From Populus alba (Eukaryota > Streptophyta > Magnoliopsida > Malpighiales > Salicaceae), in contig NC_133296.1 in NCBI RefSeq assembly GCF_005239225.2, positions 8,494,001 through 8,558,000 of the forward strand: a stretch of 64,000 nucleotides of DNA. The letters run 5' to 3'. The notes beneath the pieces are model-generated. The model had not been told where the DNA came from. It saw nothing but the letters and a program-made list of their open reading frames with translations, and ran no database searches. Numbering within the stretch: position 1 is the first letter of the stretch; every line of letters starts with the position of its first letter. The translations under genes were made by a program, and so were the position numbers. Positions 1 through 11,000 of the stretch are shown here, piece after piece.

Positions 1-1560
1 AGCATGCTTGATGAACACCAAAAACCACAGTCACCAAGTAATGGAAGCATCACATCAAAAATATATCAAGATGAGGAGCAGCCCATATTCATCCATATAA
101 GCAAAAATTGACAACCGCAGCAGCCACCGTACGCGGTCAAAGGAAGGAAGCTCATCCATGACTCCAGCAGACGAAGCATTGGACTTAGAACCAAGGCCGC
201 CAAATAGAGAAGATTTCAATCATCAAACCCCCGAAGTAGATCAGCAACAAACCAGCCTGAATGGAAACATGAAACGCACCGAAGCATAATCATCACAGCA
301 GACCAACAGAAAGAGGCCATGAGAGATCAGCTACAAACAGAAACCAGCAGAGGCTTGGAGCATCAAAGAGGAGCCGCAGCAAAGTTGAAGCACCGCCTGG
401 AGAGGCTTCAAATTAAACATGTTCCAGCTGAAGAGCTCAAAAAGCAACTGTGTAAGAAGCCAGCCATATCGATCAGACACATGGCTGAACAACCAACACC
501 AACTCAGCTACCAACAAATGGAAGCAGCACAGCAACAGTGAACATGAAGAGCAGCTACATCATATATAGCTGAGTTGGTGTGACATCCATCGAAGCAAAG
601 AGAAAGAAAACACAAGGAAGGACATACATCGATCCTTCAAAAGTGATCTAGCCTGAACAATCAGGCAACCACCACAAAGCAAATACTTCAGCTGATACAA
701 TAGCCGCTGAAGGAAACGCTTCCTAGAGAGGTTAGTAAGCACACTAAGTGAAACAACAGAAAAAGATGACCGAGACCTCAAAGACTAATCTTGCATTCAC
801 GGTAAGGAGTCAACAACAATAGCTGCAGCCGCCAGCCACAAAGCAATGAAGACAACACATAGATGGGACAGATCCCAGGAAAGACCAGCCATCCACAAGC
901 GTATAACCCAACATATCTTTTGTATGAAACCGGGTCCAAAGCTATCCACTGCACCAGGGCTGACAATAGCAATAGAGGTAGCACTAAAATCCTTGGAGAA
1001 CAAGAAATATAAACCAAGGATCAAGGCAGAATGCCTCATAAACAAAACTAGAATGAGAACAGACCCCACACACAACCCAAAACTCCAGTCCAAACTGAAA
1101 TCAAGGTCAACAGTAGATCCCTGCATCAACTTCCAAAGAAGCATCAGCAGCACAAGCCACCTTACATCAGGACATGAAATCGGCAAAAAAGAGACTGCAC
1201 AGCAAGGAAGAATCAACATAATGGAGCAAAAGGAGATCTCTGCAGCAGCTACCAAAGATACAGTAGCAGAAAAAGCAACTACATATAAGGAGGCATCCAT
1301 ATGACTCAAATCAAGATGTAGCAATAACCATGGATAAGATGGCCCTGCAACAAGTACACGCAACACATGAAATGTCCACCAGCAGCAAACCCCAGCAACA
1401 TACAAAGACAGCCAGGAGCAGCAGCAGCAACCCGAAGAAATTTCCAAGCAATAGGATATCTTTATAAGCCAGCGTAATCAAGCTTATGAGGAAACCCTTA
1501 AACAAGCAACAACAGCAAAGCAGTAGTGAGACTATCAATTAAAGAAGATTGCCAGCAAGT
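1..1560. other. Unrecognised purine-rich region, no supported gene
   Basis: This stretch is richer in G+C than the DNA that follows and is strongly biased to A, G and C on the plus strand (many 'agcagcaac' and 'aagaag' runs). It has open frames on both strands, the longest about 216 codons on the minus strand at 797-1447. The minus-strand frames are dominated by Leu, Cys, Trp and Val with no family motif. The plus-strand frames, such as 319-573, are basic and Gln-rich. Neither looks like a conserved protein. The composition (minus strand rich in T, TTG and GCTGCT) is like the untranslated tail of plant LINEs, and a LINE fragment lies at 3.3-4.4 kb in the same orientation, but I could not show the two are one element. 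Confidence 0.35.
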
Positions 1561-2480
1561 CAAGCCCTCTAACATCATCTACCATTGATAAAGAAATGGT
1601 TTTTTTCATGAAAATATAACACCATATAAAACAAAACTTCAAATTTACGGAATATAACATCGTGATGCAATCATATTATTTGATAATTTTTATCTATATT
1701 TATTTAATTTTTTTTTTATTTTATATATAAAATACCTTGATGTTCTTTATTTTATGTTTTGAAGGCACTTTTGAATAAAAGATTAAAAAAAAAGTTTGAA
1801 GATAATTGATAAATTTGATGTCTAGTTGATGTTTTGTGAGAGCTTGAGCTCTAGAGGTTAAAATGAAGTGATTCCAATGACATTAAAAAGCTAATATTCA
1901 TAGCTTTCTATACATACATATATATATATATATATTGCAAGAAAAATAAAAATAGAAAGAGCATAAAAATCACAGCTTTTAGAGACTAATCTCGCATTCT
2001 ATCAATGTTGACCTTCATCCATTCTTACTTGAATATCTTGAGCTTCAGAAGTCTATTAGATGCAAACTTAATTTTTTTGGATTCCTAACTCGAAGACCTA
2101 TCAGTCTACCAAATTTTAGTAGAAAAGGATCTCATATGAGACAGATATAATTTTTATAAGATGACATATGAATTCTGCCAGTAAACAGGTTTTGTGAAGA
2201 AACAAGTTCAAAGTATTTCTAAAAGCATCCAAAATGACATCCAAGTCTTTATTTTAGCAATTTAGCTCCTCTAAGTTAAAAGTCAAAGTTTGAAGATTTT
2301 ATGCAAGGCTATATCTTCTTTTTTTAAGCAAATAGTTATTGAAATACTTAAATGTAAATTGTTTATTTAGAAAATAACTATTTTATAGAAAAGAAATTAG
2401 GGTTTCCTAGGAATTAAAAAGAAAGAGAGAAAAGAAAGAGGGGCAGCCAGAAAAGAGAAGAAAAACACACCTTTTCCTAT
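1561..2480. other. AT-rich intergenic DNA
   Basis: No gene is seen. The stretch holds a (TA)n microsatellite at about 1916-1934 and poly-A/T runs, and leads into a purine-rich tract at about 2410-2465. Confidence 0.5.
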
Positions 2481-3303
2481 GCAAAAAAAAAAAAACCTAA
2501 AATCATGCATTCTTCTTTCTTTTTTATTAGTTGTTCAATACACATTCAAAACTAAGCTCTTTTTCTTGGTTGCAAGGACACAAAAACCTTCGGATTTCAA
2601 GAACTGTGAGATTTATCTCACCTTTTCTTTTTAGTTTATATGATGAACATGCTTGTTTTCCTATGTTTATTTCCTATGATTGTTTATTTTAATTGCTAGA
2701 ACAGACTCTAAGTTATTATTGTAAACAATCTATTGCTAAGTTTGCTATTAGAATCAGAGTTGTGGTATATAAACTTGAGAAACAACTGAGATTAATAGTT
2801 GTGGCAAATCTAAGTTATTAATGTTAGGGAAAATATTCGATCAAATCAAAAATGAATTGCGAACAGTTATGTTATCTAGATTAATCAACTTATCTAGTTG
2901 TTAAGGTTGCAATTGAATTAAATTATTAATGCGGACATTGTGGTTGTTTGATGGTTAGGGTTAGTTATATGGTGAATTTGTTAACTAACCAGTGTTAAGA
3001 AAAGATAAATATTTATAGTATAAATTGATGTATCGTTTCAATGATCGATTCTGATTTCTGTAAGTAGACATCTATTTGAAACCAATGTTTGTTCTCTTAA
3101 TAGTTTTCTGATTTATTTAATTCAGCTTGATTGTTTTGTTATGTTATAGCCTAGATAACCTCAAAATCCCCCCCCAATTGCATATCATATAGCATAAAAT
3201 ATGAACTAAATCTTTCTCATGAGATCGACCCCATGCTTGTTCTATACTACCTTATTTATTTAAGTTAGGTTAATTAGTTTGTGTGACTATGACATCGTAA
3301 CAA
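2480..3303 (+). mobile_element. Ty3/gypsy-type leader fragment (inferred)
   Basis: The right end carries 'gagatcgaccccatgcttg' followed by 'ttctatactacc' and, at 3286-3303, 'gactatgacatcgtaaca'. In plant Athila/Tat-type gypsy elements this arrangement forms the 5' leader just before the conserved 'ggcgccgttgccgggga' region and gag. Here the sequence switches directly into LINE-derived DNA at about 3305, so gag is missing. No coding sequence is present. LTR boundaries could not be set, and the element type rests on leader resemblance only. Confidence 0.35.
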
Positions 3304-3304
3304 A

Positions 3305-4400
3305 GTGCTATCAATTGCTGAAAAAGAGTTTGTACTGAACTTCTATCTCCACAAGAGACAAGGAAAATATCATCTGCAAAAGCAAGGTAAGAAATACCAA
3401 GCCTACCACAAGAAGGATATCATCCACAAAAACAAAGTGAGAAATATCAAGCTTACCACAGTTTGGATGGAAATGAAATGTAGATTTTGAGAAGCTAATT
3501 TAAGCCATAAAGTTCTCCATTTATGACCACCGAGTAAAAAGTTGTTTCAACACATATCATGACTAAGTAAACAAATCTAACAAGAAAACCAAGCAACAAA
3601 AAGAGATGTCTTAGGAAAGACCATTGAATCGAGTCAAGTGCCTTTCTAAAATCAATTTCAATAAAGCACCTAGGAGAGGCCATTTTCCTTTCATGTTGCC
3701 TAAGAAGCTATTCAACCAAATTAATATTGTCAACCATACGTCTACCACCCAAAAATGCATTTTGCATAGGACTGATGATGCCATCAAGAGCTTGAGTCAA
3801 TCTCGCTACTAAAAATTTTTATATCACCTTATAAACCACATTACAATAACATATTGGTTTGAAATCATTGGCAGAAGTTACATTAGCAGACTTGGGAACC
3901 AAATCCATAATAGAGTGGTTAATATGCTTCAAAAGCTTCTTGAAAACAAAGAAGTCATGCACAACAACACAGAAATCCTCCACAACAACATCCTATGACT
4001 TCTTGAAGAAGATAGAGGAATAACCATCAGGCCTAGAAGATTTGTCATCTCCAATAATGAATAAAGCCTTTTTAATATCATCATTAGAAACTATAACTAA
4101 GGGAAATACATGTGAAGCTTCATCAAGACATCGGCCACAACGAACAACATCCATATTAAGGGGAAGAGTATGCTTCCTTACCCCACTTCTGGTGGTTACA
4201 CTTATAACGACTCCTTCACAAACCCTTCCTTTTATGACTACATCAACCTCAACAGTATTCTTTCCCTTATGATTATGTGACACAACCTGAGCAGCATTAC
4301 CTTCAAACAATCCACTTATAGGAGAATTGTGATGTTTTTTATTCCTTTTTACCATGATAACTTCTCAGTCACCAGCCCCGACTTCAACTTCAGCTTGCAT
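3305..4400 (-). mobile_element. LINE (non-LTR) reverse-transcriptase fragment, degenerate
   Basis: Read on the minus strand from about 4355 downwards, the translation shows LINE ORF2 landmarks in the right order: 'DDIKKALFIIGDDKSSRPDG' near 4060, 'LVPKSANVTSANDFKPI' near 3880, 'IISPMQNAFLGGR' near 3750, 'FIEIDFRKALDSIQWSFL' (motif A, with Asp) near 3650, and FADD/FVDD (motif C) near 3370-3430. Stop codons interrupt the frame, for example after VVYKVI and after NINLVE, so it cannot encode a working enzyme. It has no endonuclease domain and no ORF2 C-terminus. The motif C region is duplicated in tandem with a 50-bp period (3371-3420 and from 3421). Family knowledge: plant L1-type LINE. Confidence 0.85.
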
Positions 4401-4639
4401 TGGATCCAAACAATGATCCTCAATCATTTTCTTTCCTTATTGGTTACAATAGAAGTGTCTACAATAGATCTTAACCTTCAAAAAACATTATCCCGCCTCA
4501 TTTGATCTGCAATTACATTGTCCTAAGATCTGACCTTACTGGGCCCACTAATTGAAAAGGCCTTAGAGTAGACTCCAATAGTGTGCCTAATGACTCTACG
4601 GTGCTTGTAAAATTTTAGGCAAAGTTTCATAAACAATAG
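4401..4639. other. Intergenic spacer, possible upstream LINE remnant
   Basis: No supported gene is present. It may be the degenerate upstream part of the LINE fragment, but I could not recognise a motif. Confidence 0.3.
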
Positions 4640-5170
4640 ATGGATAAAACACGGGTTGAAAACCCATTGAATTTTTTGAAAAAAAAATAAAACATTTGGG
4701 TCAGCTAAATTGACCCTTCCAACTCATGACTTGAACATTGCCTCGGGTTTTTTAAAATTATAATAATTATTATTTTTATACACATATTAACTTGGGTCAG
4801 CCCATATTGACCCTCTCGATCTATGATTTAGGTCTTACCCCAGTTGATACCCGAGTCGGGTTTTAAAACAACAATACTAACAACTTGTATCCTTACATTG
4901 ACCCTTTTGGTCCGTGATCAGGGCCTTGCTCCTGGTTGACCCCCAAATCAAGTTTTAAAACTATGATAATAACCATTTTTATTTTATGTTAACTCAGGTC
5001 AACTCGAGTTGATCTTTCTAACACGTGACATGAGCCTTACCTTAAATAAAGTTTTAAAACTATGATAATAACCACTTTTATTTTATGTTGACTCAGGTCA
5101 ACTCGAGTTGATCTTCTTAACACGTGACATGAGCCTTACCCCGAATTAAGTTTTAAAACTATGATTAAAT
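4640..5170 (+). repeat. Tandem repeat, about 92-115 bp period, 'gggtcaacycgagttgac' type
   Basis: About five diverged units follow one another. The clearest begin with 'agttttaaaactatgata' at about 4951, 5050 and 5149, a 99-bp period. Each contains 'ctcaggtcaactcgagttga' and 'acacgtgacatgagccttac'. Earlier units from about 4740 and 4859 are more diverged. The same 'gtcaa...gttgac' words recur at 27.9-28.9, 31.5, 32.0-32.4, 48.1-48.4 and 61.7-62.3 kb, so this is a member of a dispersed family rather than a local satellite only. Confidence 0.75.
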
Positions 5171-6400
5171 TTAAGGATCATGGCTTACAATATAATTGAT
5201 ATCATGTGGATTGAAACACTCACCTAAAGGAACAAATTATGAGTCTTATTTTAAAACGATATAATTTTGTGTTTATATAACAATTGCATATCAAGAAACT
5301 AACACGTTTCAAAGTACTTTTTTCATTTAATTAATAATTAATCTATATAAAAAAAAATCAAATCTTTCTCTGTGAAACTGGCAATAACAAAAAAAAATAT
5401 CAATGTGAAAAGATCAAAAGACAACTAGACACATGGTTTAGTTTCTTTGATTCCAAGGGTAAACATGTCATTTTATTATATTTTAAAAAATCAAAAGACA
5501 AAAGTACCTTTTAGATAGTTATAAAAATTTTGATTTGGAGGATAATTAGATTATTTTACTGTGCTACAACAAATTGGAAAAACACTTATATTTTTTTTTA
5601 ATGACTAATGAGGTGTGTGAAAAAATAAAAATACCTGAACACCAAGGTCATTGGGTTTTTTTTTAGAAGGGAAAAATATAATTAAACAATTGTAATGAGT
5701 AGTGAATTGTGTGTGGAATGAAAATGCCTACAGTTTTAGCTTCTTTTTTTTTTTTGTTTTTTTACTATATTAAGACAGAAAAAGGATCTTTTAAATATAA
5801 AAAATAGAGAGTACAACGATTATATGAAAACATTAACTGTATGATTTAATATTTATTTTAAAATGAAATCCAAGCCGAAGAAATAGCTCTTTACTGTGTA
5901 ATCTAATGTGACATACAAAAAAATAAAAAATGTTAATAACAAGTATTGGGAGATGATTAACAGCCAAAAAAACCCCTTGTTTTTTTTGTTGATGATAAGG
6001 GTTCTCTACCAAAATTAAGTTATTTTTACACAATTTTAAAGGCACATCCCCTTGAAAAAAAAAATTATTATTTTCTCGAGCTTTAAAGTATAAACCTTAA
6101 AAATCAAAGAAGGAACAAACCTCCTTAAATACCAAATTAATTCCTTAGAGTTACCAATACAAAACTTTACATCCTTTTATAGACATCTATAATTGTAGAG
6201 AAAAACCATGAATATGATGGCATGCCATGCTTTTTCATTTCACACTACAGGTCTGATGCTGGAAAGCTTCAATTGTGCAAAATGCAAAGAGAAGAACCTC
6301 TACTATCTCCAAGCTTAACAAATTTATTTCTCCACTAAGAAAAACAAAATAACTTATATGAAGGAATACAAGATTCATCAATAAACAAGATTCTTCGTGA
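5171..6400. other. AT-rich intergenic DNA
   Basis: No coding sequence is supported. There are long A and T runs and short low-complexity open frames only. Confidence 0.5.
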
Positions 6401-7450
6401 ATGTTTGAAAGTATGCTTTTAATTGTGTTTCAAAAATGTATTTGCATTGAAAAAATATTAAATTAATATTTTTTTTAGTAATTTTTTAATGATTTTGAAA
6501 CGTTGTTGTTAAAAATAAAAATAAAAAAATTTTAAAATATTTTTAAAAAACATCATATTCTAGGATCCCGTGCATTAGTTCTAGCCAACACTATTGGACA
6601 ATGGCTACTTCACCATGCTATACTAATTGCATTTAGAAGACGCTTGCAGGCAGGGAATGAGGGGGCCCGACCCCTTATTATATTTAAAAAAATATCAAAT
6701 TGAAATGGCTTAACTGGTAGAAACATAATTTGTATTTTTTTATTTAAAATTTGATTTTTTTTTATTATTTCATTTATATAGTGCCTTTTGTTATTTCAAT
6801 GATGTGCTGACACATGATAAAGGAATCAAGTCCCAATCGTGAAAAAATCAGAAATAATAAATGCACATCTCTCCCCGTATCCGCACACGTGTGAAAATTA
6901 CTTGAATGAATTAAATTCATCAATAAACAAGATTCTTCATGAATTCCTGAAGGAATGTTTTGAAGTGTGTTTTAAAGAATATGTTTATTTGAAAAAAATA
7001 TTAAATTGATTTTTTTATTTTAATATTTTTTAATGATTTTAATATGTTAATGTTAAAAATAAAAAAATAAAAATATTAACAAATAAAAAATATATTTTTT
7101 AAAATATCATATTCTATAATACCATAAATGCATGTTAAATAGATAAAATCCATAAATGCATGTTAAATATATAAATTAAAACGTGAAAGACATGCCACAA
7201 CTTTAATAATAAAATTTCAAATACCACTATGAAGTTAGCTTTTCTTGAAGCTTATGGATTTTGCACGATATAATTAACTTTCAGTGTGTTTGTTTAGAAT
7301 TATAGTGGAAACCGTATTTTCAAAACTTTTAAATTTTTTTTAAATAATTTTTTTTTAATATATTTTAAAATCACATATACTAATATGAAAAATAATTTTA
7401 AAAAAATAAAAATAAAATAATTTTAATATATTTATAAACAAGAAAACACT
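6400..7450. repeat. Three diverged copies of a short AT-rich MITE-like repeat
   Basis: Similar blocks lie at about 6405-6560, 6941-7130 and 7275-7450. Each has a 'gtttgaaagtg..gttt' type start, a 'atattaaattaatattttt...ttttaatgattttgaaa' middle and 'ttaaaaataaaaataaaa' runs. Further relatives lie at 14690-14880 and 36975-37145. They are too short to encode anything. The structure resembles the small non-autonomous elements that are very common in Salicaceae genomes; that identification is from memory. Confidence 0.5.
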
Positions 7451-8041
7451 TTAAACAAGACTTATCCACAGCCACAATCCCACACAAACCAAGACTTATC
7501 AGCAGCTTCCGGATCACAAATCATGGAGTTGCTTCGACGCAAATTACTCTGCTCGGTTCGACATGACCCTAACTGGTCAGCATCAGCACACCACCACAAA
7601 TCCAGTGTTCCAATCCCAAAACTGAAGGAATACCAAGTAGTATGCAACTTTTTCAATAAACATCTTCTTTCCAGGGGATTTGCTACTACAAGTTACAACT
7701 AATTGCATGTGGCACAGCTTCCTCACGCAATCTAATGACAGGAAAAGCACGGCTAATTTCCTTCAAGTCATTGCACAAACAAGGATGCAAATTGGCCGGT
7801 GGCTCAACCTACGAGGTCTAGTTCAAGAACTCACATTAAACGATCACATCAGCTGGAAAAGAGAAGAGCACTTAATTATTGCAATTATCATAGCCATAAA
7901 TGGTTGTCATTGTCATCGTGATCAACAGAGCAGGCACGCCAAGTTTTATGAAAGCTGGAAATTTACGAGTAATTATCATCTCAGGAATGGATAGCTAAGA
8001 AAAGCATAAAAGGAGGTGAACAACATTTGATCCAGCTGCCC
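7451..8041. other. Intergenic region and probable 3' UTR of the BZW gene
   Basis: The base composition is closer to that of expressed DNA than the flanking AT-rich blocks. Short open frames (minus 7462-7656, plus 7680-7994) show no recognised family. The part near 8041 should include the 3' UTR of the downstream-facing BZW gene. The UTR end could not be placed. Confidence 0.35.
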
Positions 8042-11000
8042 TTATTCCTCTTCCTCAGCCTCTTCTAGCCACTTAACGAAGGGCTCCAGGGCCTTCACAA
8101 AGGTTTGTCTACAAATTCCCAGTAACAAGAGAGAGAGAGATTAGCTTCATTAATGCAGCACCAAATGTCAGATTAAGAATATAATAAGCTAAACTCTTGT
8201 TAAATATAAAGAAGACCAGACCAAACACGCAATGTATACAGAATTGGTATGAAACCAGGCCACTCTACCTTCCCATGTCATAATGGAAGGTTAAATAATG
8301 CATTTTCAACTTGTAAGGAAGATGTTATACCAGGTTTTCTGTTCTTTTATTTCTAATTATTATTGCGATACAAATGAAGAATTCATCCCACTGTATGCCT
8401 TATTGATCCCCTCAGATTTTAATGATAACAAAGTTATTTAAAGAATATAGAGCTTAATGCCAGTACAAGATGCCAAAAGTGAAGAAACTTGATGGAATGA
8501 AGTGAATTACACAGCACACCTCCAGAGAATTTTATTTTTTTTCCTAATTCACTTAATGATGAGCCTTGTTTGTTTTTATGTTGCCTGATAGAGTATATGA
8601 ATTAAGCTTGCATACCTGCCCTTGGGGTTTGTTCCTTTGCGGAACCAATGCAGAATGGTGTCTTCTGCAAGCACATCTTGATCATAGAGAGACCTCACTA
8701 TCTCAGGAAATAGCTTCATCAGCTTAGCATCCTCATAGCATTGCATCTGAACTTTATACACGAGTTCCAACTCAAGTTTTCCATTGGTGCAGAATGTGTT
8801 TAAGAGTTGAGCCCATGTCTTTACCTGCTTGATGAAAAGAAAACCCGTCCCAAACACAACATTATTTCATTAAAATTACAACTGGTGACCTATTCAATAA
8901 ACTGACATGTAGATGCCACAAGTTGACAGGGAACTTCACACTTAAATAAATGTATCCAGGTAACAAGCAAGATCTTTAAAATCCAGCTCTCCTTTTCTTC
9001 AAATATATACAATTAGTCCACCAAACTACATGCTGAAATAAGGTAACCTAGACACGAAATGTGAAAGCACTTGAAAGTTCACAAAAATGTTGCCCCAATA
9101 ACCATAAGAAATTCAAGGCAAAAGGTAAACAAGAATGGCTACCCTAGGATTTGAGATTTCACTGTAACTTGAAACTCAAACCAATTGATCAATAGAAGAA
9201 AAAAAAAAAAAGTACCATGAAATTTAATTTTTTTCTTATATGACACTGGACAAGACAACCCACTTAGGAAAAAAAAATATCAATAGGCTAAGCCTTCCTA
9301 CCATGTCATGCACTCAGTAATCAGCACGTTATAAAAAAAAGATAGATTCTCCGCATGAACTGACATTACCATTGCACACAAGTACCAGTTAACAAGAAAC
9401 TTAGCATCTCTAGGTAAAGACCAGCACAAAACAAGCTTCTAAATGAACTCATGGAACTTAAAATAAAATGTGATCAGCAAATGAAAACTACTTGCAAGTA
9501 TAAAAAGTACAAAGAAAAAACAGGATCAAAACAAAAGATGCAAAATTATTGTATTTTTGTGGACAAGGGTATTTCCATAATTTCCAGATTTGTTGATAAT
9601 CTGTATAATTCTCTAGGTCTGGGTTTTATTTGTATTTTATTTGTTGATAATCAGTAATTAGCTTTAATAGGTTTTTCCTTTCCTAAATAAAACCATTAGT
9701 ATTTCTTAAATAGGATAATAAATCCTTGTCGGAACAGACAGCCTTTTTGAATAAAATTTCCAGCAGTTTGCTTTTGATCAAGCAAAACTCAATCTTCTCT
9801 TAGGTGTGCTTCCTATGAATAGTAATGTGAATCACATTCCAGGAGAAAATACAACACGCATCAATAATCACTAAACAGCCTCCCAAAAATACCTAATCAA
9901 CCCTACAACAATTACCCATCAAAGTAAAATCCCCTAAAACTCAATTATATTACTGTTCAAACAGCACCTAAATTCAGACCCAAACAGCCCCCTAAGCTGT
10001 CCTGCATCTAGTCAATTTTCCTTTCCAACTGAAGAGAATTCCATTCATTTGCATCAACCTGAGGTCATTTTCCATTTTCCATAGATTAAATGGAAAATGA
10101 CCTCAATGTTGTTCATAAAATGAGTCAAAAACAAGGTTGTGCTTAAGCCATACCTGGCGCAAAGCTGAATTGGCATTCTGCTGCTGATTCTTGCCAGACC
10201 ATTGAACAGCATCCATTAATACATCCCACAAAATACGCACAATTTCAATGTCTGGTAGCTTAGCATCCTTAACTCGTTGTTTCACAGTGTCTATGACTTC
10301 AGATATGTCAACTTCCTCTGCTATCTGAGTTGTTAATGCAGATTTCATTTCCTTCAACTTCACCTCAAATATTTTCTTTTCATTATATTCAACCAGAGGT
10401 ATAAGTCCTTCCTTGCTGAAAATCAACAATGCTTAGATATAGACAAGTTCCAGATTACAAGTAAAAAAAAAATTAAGAGTTTTGAGTGCTAGGGAAGCAC
10501 AAAGACTATAGATTTGCACATGCTTTGAGAACAAGAGAGTTTTAGGTGGACAAGTTATCATGCAATTGAATATACAATTCATTTGCGCATAATTTATCTT
10601 CCTTGAACTCTTATAATCATTTCCATCTAAGTGAAGAGTTTGAGTGCATCGTTGGAACATATACGCCAAAGAACTTAAATTGACAAAATTGTACAAAAAG
10701 TCAATTGGGAAAAATTAGTATCTCAAAATCTAAACATGAAAAAAATTATCACGGAATTAATTCACTAAACAATAAAGAGAAAAACTACTTGTATCAAAAC
10801 TTGCCTACCACATATCATGACCAAACCCAAATAGCATCACACCTATTATTTCACAGCAAACATTTTAGTTATCTTTTTCTTTGGCAAATTTCATTGAGCA
10901 TAGAAACTAGCACTACTTTTCTGCTTTAAGCTACAGCTACGTTTTAGTTAATGTTTTGTCAAGGGAGATCAACTGACTAACATTTTCATCAAAACTTCTC

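Noticed and set aside
797..1447. 216-codon minus-strand open frame
   Set aside because: The composition (Leu, Cys, Trp, Val) reflects the base bias of the region, an overlapping plus-strand frame is also open, and no family motif is seen.
7462..7994. Possible copia RNase H fragment ('CADADQLGS')
   Set aside because: Only a few residues resemble the 'DADWAGS' motif and the surrounding text does not align with any RNase H region.
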